Origin: Cognataquiflexum rubidum
GTDB lineage: Bacteria > Bacteroidota > Bacteroidia > Cytophagales > Cyclobacteriaceae
Assembly (NCBI RefSeq): GCF_022538115.1
Contig: NZ_JAKZAL010000020.1
Span: 33,677 to 97,676 of the forward strand
Length of the DNA stretch: 64,000 nucleotides
Reading direction: 5' to 3'
The notes under the pieces are model-generated. The model did not search any database. It was not told the DNA's origin and saw only the letters and a list, made by a program, of their open reading frames with translations. This document shows, piece by piece, positions 63,049 to 64,000 of this stretch (within the stretch, counting starts at the first letter, position 1; the number at the start of each line of letters is the position of its first letter). The translations under genes and the position numbers were made by a program.

Positions 63049-63879
63049 ATGGCTATTACTGCACAAGAAGTAAACAAACTGAGACAAATGACAGGTGCCG
63101 GTATGATGGACTGCAAAAAAGCCCTTACCGAAGCTGAAGGTGATTTCGAAAAAGCGATTGACATCCTTAGAAAAAAAGGTCAGAAAGTTTCAGCTTCAAG
63201 AGCTGACAGAGAAACCAAAGAAGGAACTATCGTCACTCATGTAAGTGCTGACGGAACTGTCGGTACTTTGCTTTCATTGACTTGCGAAACTGACTTTGTG
63301 GCCAAAAACGAAGGATTCGTAACCTTTGCAAATGAATTGTTGACTATCGCAACGAGCAATCATTGCGCTTCAACAGCTGAAATTCTTGCCCTCCCATATG
63401 AGTCAATCACTGTTCAGGACAAGATCATCGAAATGACTGGAAAAATCGGTGAGAAAATCGAAATCTCCCACTACGAAGTCATCAAAGGTGAAACAGTAGT
63501 TCCTTACATCCACTCCAATGGCAAATTGGGCGTATTGGTTTCTTTGGTAAACACCAAAGGTGCTGACGTCGAAGAAGCAGGAAAAGATGTTGCTATGCAA
63601 ATCGCTGCCATGAATCCTGTGGCTGTGGACAAAGACGGTGTAGATGCATCTACTGTCGAAAGAGAAATCGAAATCGGCAAAGACCAAGCAAGACAAGAAG
63701 GCAAGCCTGAAGAAATGTTGGAAAAAATCGCTTTGGGTAAACTGCAGAAGTTCTACAAAGAAAGCACTTTGCTTAGCCAGGCATTTGTAAAAGACAACTC
63801 CAAGACCATTGCGCAATACCTTGACGGTGTAAGCAAAGGTTTGACTGTATCTGTTTTCAAAAGAATTACAATCGGTTAA
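63049..63879 (+). CDS. tsf: Elongation factor Ts
   Basis: The 276-aa factor exchanges GDP for GTP on EF-Tu. The N-terminal UBA-like domain (VNKLRQMTGAGMMDCKKALT) is followed by CETDFVAKNEGF, the conserved contact with EF-Tu, then the dimerisation/core repeats (AMQIAAMNPVAVDKDGVDAS). The product is complete. The gene is the last in the rplM-rpsI-rpsB-tsf cluster. Confidence 0.98.
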   Translation: MAITAQEVNKLRQMTGAGMMDCKKALTEAEGDFEKAIDILRKKGQKVSASRADRETKEGTIVTHVSADGTVGTLLSLTCETDFVAKNEGFVTFANELLTIATSNHCASTAEILALPYESITVQDKIIEMTGKIGEKIEISHYEVIKGETVVPYIHSNGKLGVLVSLVNTKGADVEEAGKDVAMQIAAMNPVAVDKDGVDASTVEREIEIGKDQARQEGKPEEMLEKIALGKLQKFYKESTLLSQAFVKDNSKTIAQYLDGVSKGLTVSVFKRITIG

Positions 63880-63885
63880 TTCATC

Positions 63886-63899
63886 CCGATAGCTATCGG
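63886..63899. repeat. CCGATAGCTATCGG palindrome
   Basis: A perfect 14-bp palindrome lies 7 bases after the tsf stop. It lacks a clear T-tract, so it may be an interspersed intergenic repeat or a weak terminator. No gene begins in the remaining 120 bases. Confidence 0.5.
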
Positions 63900-64000
63900 A
63901 AGGGTTAATTGGTTATTAAATAATATGTATATCCGCAATGATACCAGTGGCCAAATAAATATAAAGTGACAGCTAGTGACAATCGTTATTTGTTAAAGAT

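Noticed and set aside
63886..63899. Strong terminator after tsf
   Set aside because: The palindrome lacks a T-run on either side and resembles an interspersed repeat.

Overview
The window looks like a chromosomal segment of a Bacteroidota bacterium, probably in the Cytophagales near Cyclobacteriaceae (Algoriphagus-like). Three things point there: the -7 promoter element TAnnTTTG, often with TTG 17-20 bases upstream; family content such as a two-component-regulator-propeller sensor kinase, DUF349, DUF2795, DUF1684, DUF3108, MutA/MutB methylmalonyl-CoA mutase and HemJ; and weak Shine-Dalgarno sequences. The genus is an inference. No rRNA, tRNA, insertion sequence or CRISPR array was seen.

Layout. 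1-5100: a YwqK-like secreted protein, a MarR regulator, a ferredoxin-NADP reductase with its 2Fe-2S ferredoxin, and a CPA2 antiporter. 5179-12425: both methylmalonyl-CoA mutase subunits, dnaA, a DUF3298 lipoprotein and the mutase chaperone GTPase MeaB. 12464-15105: HemJ, SCO and cytochrome c genes (haem and oxidase maturation) plus small envelope proteins. 15397-23303: a class IV aminotransferase, then a tightly coupled DUF3299/ABC permease/ABC ATPase/REC-kinase cluster that resembles part of the Zrg zinc system, and a 1145-aa propeller sensor kinase. 23432-28378: sucD, a coiled-coil protein, a RetSat/CrtI-like oxidoreductase and an ABC-F ATPase.

28490-31838 is the most unusual region: an AT-rich two-gene cassette of a TIR-like (DUF4062-like) protein and a STAND/NB-ARC ATPase with nine 48-residue TPR-type repeats. 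The C-terminus of the first protein and the N-terminus of the second share a short Q-F-I...N..F motif. This is the arrangement expected of an NLR-type defence receptor and its effector joined by an amyloid-like or homotypic motif. A broken PIN toxin with an intact antitoxin lies nearby (33427-33826).

31966-43944 is mostly housekeeping: M20 peptidase, MtfA-like peptidase, a pheT/coiled-coil/zapA/rny operon, DUF1684, RadC, S20, a zinc phospholipase C-like protein and an aminotransferase. At 44109-44225 there are four 19-bp direct repeats with a 32-33 bp period, directly upstream of a DUF4143 AAA+ ATPase. 45758-56181 holds EttA, DUF349, DUF2795, a LytTR/LytS/LiaF-like operon, ispD, queA, a MacB-like permease and recA. 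56362-63879 holds DUF3108, a PhoB/PhoR-like pair, a HipA-like kinase with DUF3037, a RluA-family enzyme and the rplM-rpsI-rpsB-tsf translation cluster.

Most transcription units end in clear intrinsic terminators, several with 12-18 bp perfect stems that serve convergent genes.
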